DNA of 64,000 nucleotides from VRUE01 sp963840565 (lineage in GTDB: Bacteria; Actinomycetota; Thermoleophilia; Solirubrobacterales; 70-9): NCBI GenBank assembly GCA_963840565.1, contig CAWIZH010000002.1, positions 868,001 through 932,000 of the forward strand, written 5' to 3'. The translations under genes and the position numbers were made by a program. How positions within the stretch are numbered: position 1 is the stretch's first letter; every line of letters begins with the position of its first letter. Below, piece by piece: positions 55,490 to 64,000 of the stretch. The notes under the pieces were generated by a model. It searched no databases. It worked only from the letters and a program-made list of their open reading frames with translations, and had not been told where the DNA came from.

Positions 55490-55493
<4 letters not shown>
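54403..55493 (-). CDS. tyrA: Prephenate/arogenate dehydrogenase with C-terminal ACT domain, frameshifted
   Basis: About 363 residues; commits prephenate (or arogenate) to tyrosine. NAD-binding VAVLGVGLIGGSIGLAARR, VTDVGSTKRDIV, FIGGHPLAGAETSGVENA and LMATISHLPHVVANVL; the ACT domain follows (ELRVVVANRPGTIAELALAL). Frame breaks near 55265 and 54520 are probably sequence errors. Its start overlaps the aroG stop. Confidence 0.93.
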
Positions 55494-56572
<1,079 letters not shown>

Positions 56573-56833
56573 TTTGCCTTCACCGTCCTCCACGTTGACA
56601 AGCCTACTTCCGGTTTCCTCGTCGCAGCACGCGCAGCGAAACGAGGCGAGTCAGTCCGACGCCCGGCCAGTGCTTATGGGGTTGCGGCAGGAGCCGCGAG
56701 GCCGGACGCCTAGCTAAATCGCCAGAAATAGGAGAAGCGGACAGGGAGGAGCGCGGCGCCTGCGGCGCGGGTGGCACTCGTCATGTCAGTGGATCGCTTC
56801 ACCTTCCCTGACTTTTTAGCAGGCGGAGGCGAG
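56573..56833. other. Intergenic region with several small hairpins
   Basis: About 260 bases between hisC-like and aroG, both on the minus strand. Visible structures are CCTCGT/ACGAGG near 56620, GCGGC-AGGA-GCCGC near 56690, and a GCGCC/GGCGC hairpin near 56760. No open frame with coding character and no long perfect arm like those of the elements. It probably holds the aroG promoter. Confidence 0.4.
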
Positions 56834-57928
56834 TTAGTCGAGGATTTCGGCGAGGCCGGCGAGGAAGCGGCCGTTCTCCTCGCCGGTGCCGTAGGAGACC
56901 CGGATATGGCCTGGGTCTCCGAGCGGGGTGCCGGGGCGGACGGCGATCTGGCGCTCGGCCAGACCGGCGACGACGTCGGCCTCCTCGGCCTCGCCGAGGT
57001 CGATCCAGGAGAAGTTGGCGTGGGTGTCGGAGGTGGCCAGGCCGAGTGCGCGCAGGCCCTCCTCGACCCGCAGGCGCTCGGCAATCGTCGCCTCGACCCG
57101 GCGCGTGACGTCGTCCTGGTGCAGGATCGCCTCGGCCCCCGCGGCCTGGGCGAGCGCGTTGACGCTGAAGGGCTGGCGCACGGCGTCGATCGCGGCGCGG
57201 AACTTGGGCGAGCCGAGCGCGTAGCCGACTCGCAGCCCGGCCAGGCCGTAGATCTTGCTGAAGGTGCGCAGGACGACCAGATTCGGCAGGTCAGCGAGCA
57301 GGTCGACTGTCGCGTCGGGGTCGTCGTGGGTCTGGAACTCGACGTAGGCCTCGTCGAGGATCACGGTCACGTGCGCGGGCAGATCCGCGCAGAAGGCGGC
57401 GACCTCGGCAGCGGGGACGTGGGTCCCGGTCGGGTTGTTGGGGTTGCAGACGAGGACCAGCTGGGTCGCCGCGGTCACCTCGGCCGCCATCGCCTCGAGG
57501 TCGTGGATGTCGCCCTCAGCCAGCGGCACGCGGACCTCGCGCGCCCCAGTCAGCGCCGGCAGGTAGGGGTACATCGAGAAGGCCGGCCAGGAGTAGAGGA
57601 TCTCGGCGCCCGGCTCGCAGAGCGCCTCGGCGGCGGCGAGCAGGATCTCGCAGGAGCCGTTGCCGACCGCGACCCGGGCGGGCTCGGTCTCGTAGCGCTC
57701 GGCGATGCGGCGCCGCAGCAGGGTGGCGTCGGGGTCGGGGTAACGGTTCATCGCCCCGGCGGCGGCGGCGATCGATTCGACCACCTTCGGGTGCGGCGGG
57801 AAGGGCGACTCGTTGGAGGCGAGCTGGGCGATGCCGCCCGCGGCTATCGCCTCAGGGGCCTGCCCGGTGGGAACACCGGCCTGGTAGCCCGGCATGCGGG
57901 CGAGCTTGTCAGCGAAGGTGACAGACAT
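56834..57928 (-). CDS. Histidinol-phosphate / aromatic aminotransferase (HisC family)
   Basis: About 364 residues, PLP-dependent fold-type I. LASNESPFPPHPKV, VAVGNGSCEILLAAAEAL, VCNPNNPTGTHVP, ILDEAYVEFQ and the PLP lysine in LRTFSKIYGLAGLRVGYALG. The location with aroG, tyrA, aroA and aroH suggests it is the aromatic branch (HisC2-like) rather than histidine synthesis, but the sequence alone does not decide. ATG 57928. Confidence 0.9.
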   Translation of the reverse strand: MSVTFADKLARMPGYQAGVPTGQAPEAIAAGGIAQLASNESPFPPHPKVVESIAAAAGAMNRYPDPDATLLRRRIAERYETEPARVAVGNGSCEILLAAAEALCEPGAEILYSWPAFSMYPYLPALTGAREVRVPLAEGDIHDLEAMAAEVTAATQLVLVCNPNNPTGTHVPAAEVAAFCADLPAHVTVILDEAYVEFQTHDDPDATVDLLADLPNLVVLRTFSKIYGLAGLRVGYALGSPKFRAAIDAVRQPFSVNALAQAAGAEAILHQDDVTRRVEATIAERLRVEEGLRALGLATSDTHANFSWIDLGEAEEADVVAGLAERQIAVRPGTPLGDPGHIRVSYGTGEENGRFLAGLAEILD

Positions 57929-57952
57929 GGAGAGAGAGTTTGCCCGAAACGT

Positions 57953-58061
57953 GCAATAACGGCGCCGGACCAAGCGGGGCTAGGACGCAGGGAGGCCGAA
58001 TAGCAGTCGCTATTTGGCCGACTGAGGACACCGCCCCGCGCCGGTCCGCCGCCGTTATTGC
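57953..58061. repeat. Palindromic element P between hisC-like and aroH
   Basis: 12-bp perfect arms GCAATAACGGCG (57953-57964) and CGCCGTTATTGC (58050-58061), continued by CGGACC/GGTCCG and GCGGGGC/GCCCCGC with small bulges. Inner GGCCGAATAGC (57994-58004) pairs with GCTATTTGGCC (58009-58019). The right arm contains the aroH stop codon. Confidence 0.85.
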
Positions 58062-58429
58062 GCGGCGTGAAGGTCGGCGCGCAGCTCTTGGGTGGCTCCT
58101 AAGTACACGTGAGCCGGTTTGTGGCCGACGGGCGCGTAGTAGTGGACCATCGCCCGGATCACCTGCGGCATCGCACCGGGCACGTCGATCTCACGGGCGC
58201 AGATCAGCGGCACCGAGTCGAGCCCGAGCCGGCGCGCGGCGACGGCCGGGAACTCGGCGTCGAGGTCACCGGTGGTGGTGAAGAGGCAGCTGACCATCGC
58301 CTCGGCGCCGAGCGCGTTGCGGTCGAGCAGCTCCCGCATCAGCGACTCGGTGGCCCCGATGATCGCCTCCGCCTCGTTGGCCTCGGCCTGCACGGCGCCG
58401 CGGACCGCGAACAGTCGTTCCTCGCTCAT
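58055..58429 (-). CDS. aroH: Chorismate mutase, AroH type
   Basis: 124 residues; converts chorismate to prephenate. FAVRGAVQAEANEAEAI, MVSCLFTTTGDLDAEFPA, VPLICAREIDVPGAMPQVIR and HVYLGATQELR match the B. subtilis AroH trimer family, with active-site arginines in VRGA and CARE. Its start overlaps the stop of the upstream pseudouridine synthase gene. Confidence 0.95.
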   Translation of the reverse strand: MSEERLFAVRGAVQAEANEAEAIIGATESLMRELLDRNALGAEAMVSCLFTTTGDLDAEFPAVAARRLGLDSVPLICAREIDVPGAMPQVIRAMVHYYAPVGHKPAHVYLGATQELRADLHAAQ

Positions 58430-59121
58430 CGTTCCGAATCTTCCCAGAGCCGGGCGATCTCAACCTCACTGAGCCGCCGCGCCTGCCCCTGCGAGAGCGA
58501 GCCCAGCTCAACCGAGCCGAAGCGAACCCGGCGCAACGAGACCACCCGGTTACCGACCGCTTCGGCCATCCGCCGCACCTGCCGGTTGCGCCCCTCACGC
58601 AGCGTCAGTTCGACCTCCCGCTCGCCCAATCGCCGCAGCTCAGCAGGTGCAGTCATCCCATCTTCGAGCTCGACTCCACTGGCGAGCCGCCGCAGATCGT
58701 CATCGGAGGGCGGCCGCCGCAACTCAGCCCGATAGGCCTTGGCGACCCCGTAGCGGGGATGAGTAAGCCGGTTGGCCAGCGCCCCGTCATTCGTCAGCAA
58801 CAACAGTCCCGTCGAGTCAACGTCAAGGCGACCAACCGGGTACAGCCGCGCGCCCGAATCAACCAGCCCAACCACAGCTGGCCGACTACCGGGCTCCCGA
58901 GCCGTCGAGACAACTCCCGCAGGCTTGTTAACCGCCCAAACCTCCAGAGCCTCGGTCCCAACCAAGCTCCCATCAACCCGCACTTCGTCGCCATCCCCCA
59001 CGTCGCGCGCCGGGTCCGTCACGACCTTCCCCCCAACCGTGACTCGGCCCTTACCGATGATCACCTCAGCTTTACGCCGCGAAGCAACCCCACCATGAGC
59101 GAGGAACTTGGCGAGCCTCAC
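58426..59121 (-). CDS. rRNA pseudouridine synthase, RsuA/RluB family
   Basis: 231 residues; S4 RNA-binding domain (RLAKFLAHGGVASRRKAEVI) then the catalytic LYPVGRLDVDSTGLLLLTND with its aspartate, and LREGRNRQVRRMAEAVG. Placed after scpB as in many bacteria, which suggests RluB (23S U2605). Short overlaps on both sides indicate one operon scpA-scpB-rluB-aroH. Confidence 0.93.
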   Translation of the reverse strand: MRLAKFLAHGGVASRRKAEVIIGKGRVTVGGKVVTDPARDVGDGDEVRVDGSLVGTEALEVWAVNKPAGVVSTAREPGSRPAVVGLVDSGARLYPVGRLDVDSTGLLLLTNDGALANRLTHPRYGVAKAYRAELRRPPSDDDLRRLASGVELEDGMTAPAELRRLGEREVELTLREGRNRQVRRMAEAVGNRVVSLRRVRFGSVELGSLSQGQARRLSEVEIARLWEDSER

Positions 59122-59690
59122 AGCTGGGAGCGTTGCTCGCCCGCTTTGAGCAAGCGCTCGCGCAGCTCGCGCTCATCCTCGGGCGTGGGATCGAACTTCG
59201 AAGGATCAGGTAGCTGGTCCATCCCGGAGAGGCCGAAGAGCCGCTCGAACAGCTCGGTCGTCTTGAAGATCGCCGCGCCGAACTGCGACCGCCCCGACTC
59301 CTCGATCAAGCCCCGCTCGGCCAGCGTCTGCACCGCCGACTCCGAGGTGACGCCGCGGATACGGGCGACCTCGGGTCGGGTAACCGGCTGCAGGTAGGCA
59401 ACGATCGCCAGCGTCTCGGCCTGGGCCTGGGTCAGCGGCGGGGTGCGCGGCTTGGCCAGCAGGCGCCGTGCGGCGGCCTCGCTGTCGGGCTCGCTGGCCA
59501 GGGCGAAGCCACCGGCGATCTCGCGCAGGACGACGCCGCGCTTGCCCTCGGCGAGATCGTCGCGCAAGAGCCCGATCGCCTCCTCGACCTGGCCCTCGGT
59601 GGCCTCAGTCGCCTCGGCCAAATCGCGGGCGCTGACCGGCTGCGGCGAGAGGAAGAGCAGCGCTTCGACGGTGCGCGAGAGATCACTCAC
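59118..59690 (-). CDS. scpB: Segregation and condensation protein B
   Basis: 190 residues, winged-helix kleisin partner. EALLFLSPQPVSARDLAEA, TLAIVAYLQPVTRPEVARIRG and FLRYFGL-like TTELFERLFGLSGM are family motifs. It binds ScpA and the SMC heads. Its presence supports a working condensin even though SMC is short. Confidence 0.94.
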   Translation of the reverse strand: MSDLSRTVEALLFLSPQPVSARDLAEATEATEGQVEEAIGLLRDDLAEGKRGVVLREIAGGFALASEPDSEAAARRLLAKPRTPPLTQAQAETLAIVAYLQPVTRPEVARIRGVTSESAVQTLAERGLIEESGRSQFGAAIFKTTELFERLFGLSGMDQLPDPSKFDPTPEDERELRERLLKAGEQRSQL

Positions 59691-60420
59691 TGGCGGCTGC
59701 CTCCTTCTTGCGGATCTCGATCGGGCCGAACGGCTTGGATTGCTCCCAGGTCGCCTCGCCTTTGCGGTAGAGGTCGAGCAGGGCGAAGAGGGTGACGGCC
59801 TGAGTGAGCCGGTCCTCGCTGCCGAACTGCTCGTCGAAATCGATGCTGGAGCGGCCGCGCAACGCCTCGCGCAGAGCGCGCAGGCGCTTCTCCAGCGAGA
59901 CCGTCGGGCGGATGTGGTCGAGGTTCAGTTCGGGCGGCAGCGCCAGCAGGTCGCCGAGCGCGGCGCCGAGCCGGTCCGGGTCATAGACGGCCGTGGCGGC
60001 GTCCAGCGCGACCTTGCGCAGCTCCGGCGGCAGCGGTGCCGAGCGGTACAGATAGCCGCGCGCCGCCTCGAAGCGCTGCTCCAGCACCGCGGCGGCGTCG
60101 CGGTAGCGGCGGTACTCGAGCAGCCGCGCAACCAGCTCCTCGACCGCCTCCTCCGGGGTGACGTCTTCCAGACCCTCTTCTTCGCCGGGCAGCAGCAGCC
60201 GCGACTTCAGCTCCAGCAGCGAGGCGATCAGGACGAGGAACTCGGTGGCGACGTCGAGCTCCAGCTCGTCCTCCTGCTCGAGGTGCTCGATGTAGGAGAC
60301 GACGATCTCGCCCAGCTCGACCTCGAGCAGGCTTACCTCCTCGCGCAGGACGACCGCCATCAAGAGGTCGAACGGCCCGGCGAAGACGTCGAGGTCGAGG
60401 TCCAGCTCGGCGACGGTCAC
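59683..60420 (-). CDS. scpA: Segregation and condensation protein A (kleisin)
   Basis: 245 residues. FAGPFDLLMAVVLREEVSLL at the N-terminus, EFLVLIASLLELKSRLLLPG in the middle and a C-terminal winged helix (ALLDLYRKGEATWEQSKPFG). It links the two SMC heads. First gene of the operon with scpB; both frames intact. Confidence 0.94.
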   Translation of the reverse strand: MTVAELDLDLDVFAGPFDLLMAVVLREEVSLLEVELGEIVVSYIEHLEQEDELELDVATEFLVLIASLLELKSRLLLPGEEEGLEDVTPEEAVEELVARLLEYRRYRDAAAVLEQRFEAARGYLYRSAPLPPELRKVALDAATAVYDPDRLGAALGDLLALPPELNLDHIRPTVSLEKRLRALREALRGRSSIDFDEQFGSEDRLTQAVTLFALLDLYRKGEATWEQSKPFGPIEIRKKEAAASE

Positions 60421-60453
60421 AGCAGGGACCGTAACGCCCCGGCGGGATGGCGA

Positions 60454-61447
60454 CTAGGCCGGGCCGAAGCCCATGCGCTCGCGGACCTCGGCGACGGTCG
60501 GCGCGGCGATCGCGCGGGCCTTCTCGGCGCCGGCGGCGAGGACCGCCTCCAGCGCCGCCTGGTCGGGCCGCAGCTCGGCGTAGCGCTCCTGGACCGGCGC
60601 CAGCAGCTCGACCGTCGCCTCGGCCACGGCCTGCTTGAAGTCGCCGTAGCCGGCGCCCTCGAACTCGCGCTCGACCGCGGCCTGGTCGGTGCCGCGGGCG
60701 ACGGCGTAGATGTCGATCAGGTTGGTGATCCCGGGCTTGTCATCACCGCGGCGCACCTCGCGGCCGGAGTCGGTGACGGCGCTGCCGAACTTCTTGCGGA
60801 TCGCGGCGGGCTCGTCGAGGACGAGGACCGTCCCGGCCTCGGTCCCCCCCGTGGTCGACATCTTCCGCTCGCGGCTCCTGCAGGTCCATGATTCGGGCGC
60901 CGACCTCCGGGATGCGGTACTCCGGCACGACCAGGGTCTCGCCAAAGCGCTCGTTGAAGCGACGGGCGATCTCCCGCATCAGCTCGACGTGCTGGCGCTG
61001 GTCGTCGCCGACCGGCACCTCGGTCGCCTTGTAGGCGAGCACGTCGGCGGCCATCAAGACGGGGTAGAAGAAGAGCGCGGCAGAGATCAGTTCCTGCTTG
61101 GCCGACTTGTCCTTGAACTGGGTCATGCGGTTGAGGTCGCCGTGCGAGGTAACCGCCGAGAGCAGCCAGGTCAGCTCGCTGTGCTCGCGCACGTCGGACT
61201 GGCGGAAGAAGATGCAGCGCTCGGGGTCGAGGCCGGCGGCGAGCAGGATCGCGGCGGTGTCGTAGAGGCGCTCGCGCAGCTCAGCCGGGTCGTAGGCGAC
61301 CGAGATCGCGTGCAGGTCGACGATGCAGAAGATCGCCGGGTCGGCGCGGTCCTGGCCCTCGACGTACTGGCGGATCGCCCCTATGTAGTTGCCGAGGTGC
61401 TTGCGGCCGGTGGGCTGGATGCCGGAAAAGACGATTGGGGCGCTCAC
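60454..61447 (-). CDS. trpS: Tryptophanyl-tRNA synthetase, one frameshift
   Basis: About 331 residues, class I. IVFSGIQPTGRKHLGNYIGA holds the HIGH-like signature; the KMSKS loop is KMSTTGGTEAGTV, a form seen in some actinobacterial enzymes. VPVGDDQRQHVELMREIARR is conserved. One frame break near 60875, just before KMSTT. ATG 61447 lies just downstream of element Q. Confidence 0.94.
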
Positions 61448-61467
61448 GGGGGCGGAGCCTAGTTCAG

Positions 61468-61570
61468 GGGGCGGAGGAGGGGTGGCTCTCTCGCCCGTCC
61501 AAGTGCCGGCCTAATTAGGCCGGCACTTTGAGTATCCGCCCGTTCGAGAGAGCCACCCCTCCTCCGCCCC
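61468..61570. repeat. Palindromic element Q with 26-bp perfect arms
   Basis: Perfect arms at 61468-61493 and 61545-61570. Inside is a second perfect palindrome of 28 bases (61501-61528, AAGTGCCGGCC and its complement around TAATTA). The bases after it, CACTTTGAGTATCCGC, recall CACTTTGAG and AGTATCCGC in element A. It lies between the exporter stop and trpS. Confidence 0.94.
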
Positions 61571-61572
61571 GC

Positions 61573-63177
61573 TCACGCAGGTTCAGCAGCTGGCTCCTGG
61601 GCGCAGTCGGCGTCAGCGCCGTGGCCGCACTCGCCGGCTTGGGCGGAGCCCCTGCTTGGGACAGCTTCTATTTTTCGGCGCGGGTTCTCAATTCCAAAGC
61701 CGGAGACTGCACCGCCGACGATCATCAAGATCCCCGCGATACCAATGCCGAGATGGAAGGCCGAGGTCGAGGCGTCGGCTGAGGCGGTGCTCACGCGCGC
61801 CGCCTGTGCAGGCGGGAGCTTGTTGGTTTTCGGCACCGCCAGGGGCTGGGCCTTGGCGTCGGAGACGATGTGCTCGGCTCGGGGCCCGAGCGGTTGGTCG
61901 CCGAGGTTGTTGTCGAGGGTCGAGCCGAAGTAGCCCGAGATCACCGCGCCGAGGATCGCGATCGCCAGCAGGCCGGCGACCCTGGCGACGCCGTTGTTGA
62001 CGCCGGAGGCGATGCCGACGTGGCGTTCCTCTACCGAGTCGAGCACGGTCGCGGTCAGCGGCGCCACCGTGGCGGAGAGGCCGAGGCCGAAGACGAGGAT
62101 CGCCGGCAGCACGTCGGTGACGTAGTCGGCGTTCGAGCCGATCCGCAGCATCAGCAGGAGGCCGAGCCCGCCGACGATCGGGCCGATCGTCATCGGCAGC
62201 CGCGGACCGGTCCCCGAGGCCATCTTGCCCCAGCGCGGCGAGAGGAAGAAGAGGATCAGCGAGACCGGCGTCGTCGCCAGGCCGGCCTCGAGCGGCGAGT
62301 AGCCCGCCACCTGCTGGAGGAACAAACCGACGAAGAAGAGGCCGCCGATCAGCCCGGCGTAGGTCGAGAGCGTGGTCAGGTTGGCGACGGCGAAGTTGCG
62401 GATCTTGAACAGGCCGAGGTCGAGCATCGGGTGGCGGGCGCGCATCTCGTGCAGGACGAAGAGGACGAAGCAGGCGATGCCGGCAATCAGGGGGGCCCAG
62501 ACGAGTGGGTCGCCCCAACCGCGCGTCGGCTGCTCGATCAGGGCGAAGACCGGTCCGCCGAAGCCCGCCGCGGAGAGCGCGATCCCGGTCCAGTCGATGC
62601 CGCGGAAGGCGTCGGGGTCGCGGCTCTCTTTGACCGAGTGCAAGGTCAGGGCGACGGTCCCCGCGATCAGCGGCAGGTTGACCCAGAAGATCGCGCGCCA
62701 GGAGGTGACGCCGATCAGCGCCCCTCCCCCGGCCGGACCGATCACCGTCGCGATCCCGGTCCAGGCGGTCCAGGTGCCCACGGCCTTGCCGCGGTCGGCG
62801 CCCTCGAAGGTGGCGGCGACGATCGCCAGCGACCCGGGCACCAGCAGCGCTCCGGCGATCCCCTGCAGCGCCCTCGCCGCGATCAGAAACTCGACCGTCG
62901 GCGCGACCGCGCAGAGCGCCGAGGTCGCGCCGAAGGCGATCAGGCCGAAGACGAACATCCGCCGCCGCCCGAACTGGTCGCCGAGCGAACCGCCGACCAA
63001 GAGCAGCGAGACCAGGGTGAGCATGTAGGCCTCGACCACCCACTGCTGGCCGGCAAGGCCGGCGTCGAGCCCGTCGGCGATCGCCGGCAGCGCCACGTTG
63101 ACCACGGTCGAGTCGAGGAAGACGACGGTCGAGCCGAGGATCGTCGCGACCAGGGTCAGGCGCTGCTGGCGGGACAC
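61573..63177 (-). CDS. DHA2-family (EmrB/QacA) drug:proton exporter
   Basis: 534 residues, about 14 TMs. Family motifs LDSTVVNVALPAIADGL (motif D1), GGSLGDQFGRRRMFVFGL (motif A) and TWTAWTGIATVIGPAGGGAL (motif C). The last 30 residues are a hydrophilic tail. Substrate unknown. ATG 63177; the stop lies just outside element Q. Confidence 0.93.
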   Translation of the reverse strand: MSRQQRLTLVATILGSTVVFLDSTVVNVALPAIADGLDAGLAGQQWVVEAYMLTLVSLLLVGGSLGDQFGRRRMFVFGLIAFGATSALCAVAPTVEFLIAARALQGIAGALLVPGSLAIVAATFEGADRGKAVGTWTAWTGIATVIGPAGGGALIGVTSWRAIFWVNLPLIAGTVALTLHSVKESRDPDAFRGIDWTGIALSAAGFGGPVFALIEQPTRGWGDPLVWAPLIAGIACFVLFVLHEMRARHPMLDLGLFKIRNFAVANLTTLSTYAGLIGGLFFVGLFLQQVAGYSPLEAGLATTPVSLILFFLSPRWGKMASGTGPRLPMTIGPIVGGLGLLLMLRIGSNADYVTDVLPAILVFGLGLSATVAPLTATVLDSVEERHVGIASGVNNGVARVAGLLAIAILGAVISGYFGSTLDNNLGDQPLGPRAEHIVSDAKAQPLAVPKTNKLPPAQAARVSTASADASTSAFHLGIGIAGILMIVGGAVSGFGIENPRRKIEAVPSRGSAQAGECGHGADADCAQEPAAEPA

Positions 63178-63209
63178 GCGATTGAGTGTAGGCGGCGACC
63201 CCAGTCGCC

Positions 63210-63992
63210 CTACCCGGACCTGACCTCGAGCTCGCGTAGTTGTTGGGCCGGGGTGAAGAAGTTGCGATAAGCGAGGCCCGTTGCAACCAGGCCGGCGATC
63301 GCGACGCTGCCGAGCAGGGCGTAGAGCAGGATCAGCTGCAGGCGGACGGCGTCGGTCGGGCTGGCGCCGGCGAGCAGCATGCCGACCATCGTCCCCGGGA
63401 AGAAGATCAGGCCGGTGGTCTTGGTCGAGTCGACCAGGGTGATCATCCCCGAGCGCAGGGCGCGGCGGACGAACGGGGCCGCCGCCTCCTGGGCGGTCGC
63501 GCCGAGGGCCAGGGTCGCCTCGATCTTTCCCCGCGAATCGGCGATCTCGTCGCCGAGCCGGTTCAGCGCCACCGCCGAGGCGGTCATCGCGTTGCCGATC
63601 ACCATGCCGCCGACCGGGACGAGGTAGCGGGCGGTTGGTTCGAAGACGCCGAGGGCGACGACGAGCCCAAGGGTGGTGCCGCCGGCCAGCGCCAGCGCGA
63701 TCAGCAGCGGCCAGAACGCGCCGGGCACCTTCTTTGCCCTGCTGCGGGCGGTGAGAGCGCCGAAGACCACCATCACCGCGAGCAGGCCGAAGACGAGCCA
63801 GAGCGTGTCGGCTTCGAAGATCAGCTTGATCGCGTAGCCGATCGCGGTCAGCTGGACGAAGGAGCGCACGGTGGCGATGCCGATGTCGCGCTCGAGGTCG
63901 GCTTTCTGCCAGAAGGAGATCGCGGCGGCGAGGGCGACCAGCGCCAGCGAGGCGGCGACCTGTCCCGGCGAGAGGTGGATCGAGGTGCTCAA
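63210..63992 (-). CDS. fetB: ABC transporter permease, FetB/UPF0014 family
   Basis: About 260 residues with some seven TMs. GMVIGNAMTASAVALNRL and LVDSTKTTGLIFFPGTMVGM are the family signature; in E. coli FetAB exports iron. TTG start at 63992. The bases at its start (GTGATGGCTTGA on the minus strand) look like the end of the preceding gene, probably the FetA ATPase, which lies outside the window. Confidence 0.88.
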   Translation of the reverse strand: MSTSIHLSPGQVAASLALVALAAAISFWQKADLERDIGIATVRSFVQLTAIGYAIKLIFEADTLWLVFGLLAVMVVFGALTARSRAKKVPGAFWPLLIALALAGGTTLGLVVALGVFEPTARYLVPVGGMVIGNAMTASAVALNRLGDEIADSRGKIEATLALGATAQEAAAPFVRRALRSGMITLVDSTKTTGLIFFPGTMVGMLLAGASPTDAVRLQLILLYALLGSVAIAGLVATGLAYRNFFTPAQQLRELEVRSG

Positions 63993-64000
63993 GCCATCAC

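Overview
The window is high-GC bacterial DNA from an actinobacterium. Conserved neighbourhoods (rplS-lepB-rnhB-yraN-comM-dprA with a WhiG-type sigma factor; recG-rsmD-coaD-yceD-rpmF-plsX-acpP-rnc-smc-ftsY-ffh-rpsP), the DivIVA-like coiled-coil protein, the WS/DGAT acyltransferase and the codon usage fit Actinobacteria, most likely class Thermoleophilia (Solirubrobacterales-like). That assignment is an inference. No tRNA, rRNA, CRISPR array, prophage or transposase was seen; the content is core chromosomal.

Layout. 0-13.7 kb: an EF-G-like GTPase, WhiG/FliA-type sigma factor, Xer recombinase, L,D-transpeptidase, folate cyclo-ligase, hydrolase, ilvD, thiD, dprA, comM, yraN and rnhB. Almost every gene here is broken by single-base frameshifts whose pieces still read as conserved protein, so these are probably sequence errors. 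13.7-25.3 kb: secretion and ribosome genes (lepB, rplS, trmD, khpA, rpsP, ffh, ftsY), a wax-ester synthase, a short smc, rnc, acpP, plsX, rpmF. 25.4-32.1 kb: methyltransferase, yceD, DivIVA-like, coaD, rsmD, recG, fakA. 32.2-40.9 kb: MMPL exporter, rpmB, the riboflavin operon ribD-ribE-ribBA-ribH, and a divergent glycosyltransferase/flippase pair. 40.9-50.9 kb: antiporter, rpe, a translation-start cluster (rsmB, fmt, def), priA, PH-domain protein, metK. 51-61.4 kb: der, cmk, an aromatic amino-acid operon (hisC-like, aroG, tyrA, aroA), aroH, an RNA pseudouridine synthase, scpB, scpA, trpS. The end carries a drug exporter and an ABC permease.

The unusual signal is a dense set of long palindromic elements, about seventeen in 64 kb. 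Most have perfect outer arms of 11-29 bp around a structured core. They sit between genes, commonly with a stop codon inside an arm, and in three cases lie in frame inside conserved genes (recG, ribD, rsmB). At least three subfamilies recur within the window, with conserved cores and arms that change while staying complementary. Two pairs bracket genes that are inverted relative to their usual operons (yceD, yraN), suggesting that the elements promote local inversions.

Second, smc is about 823 residues and appears to lack the hinge domain, although its heads and its partners scpA/scpB are present. RNase III carries substitutions at two metal-binding positions.
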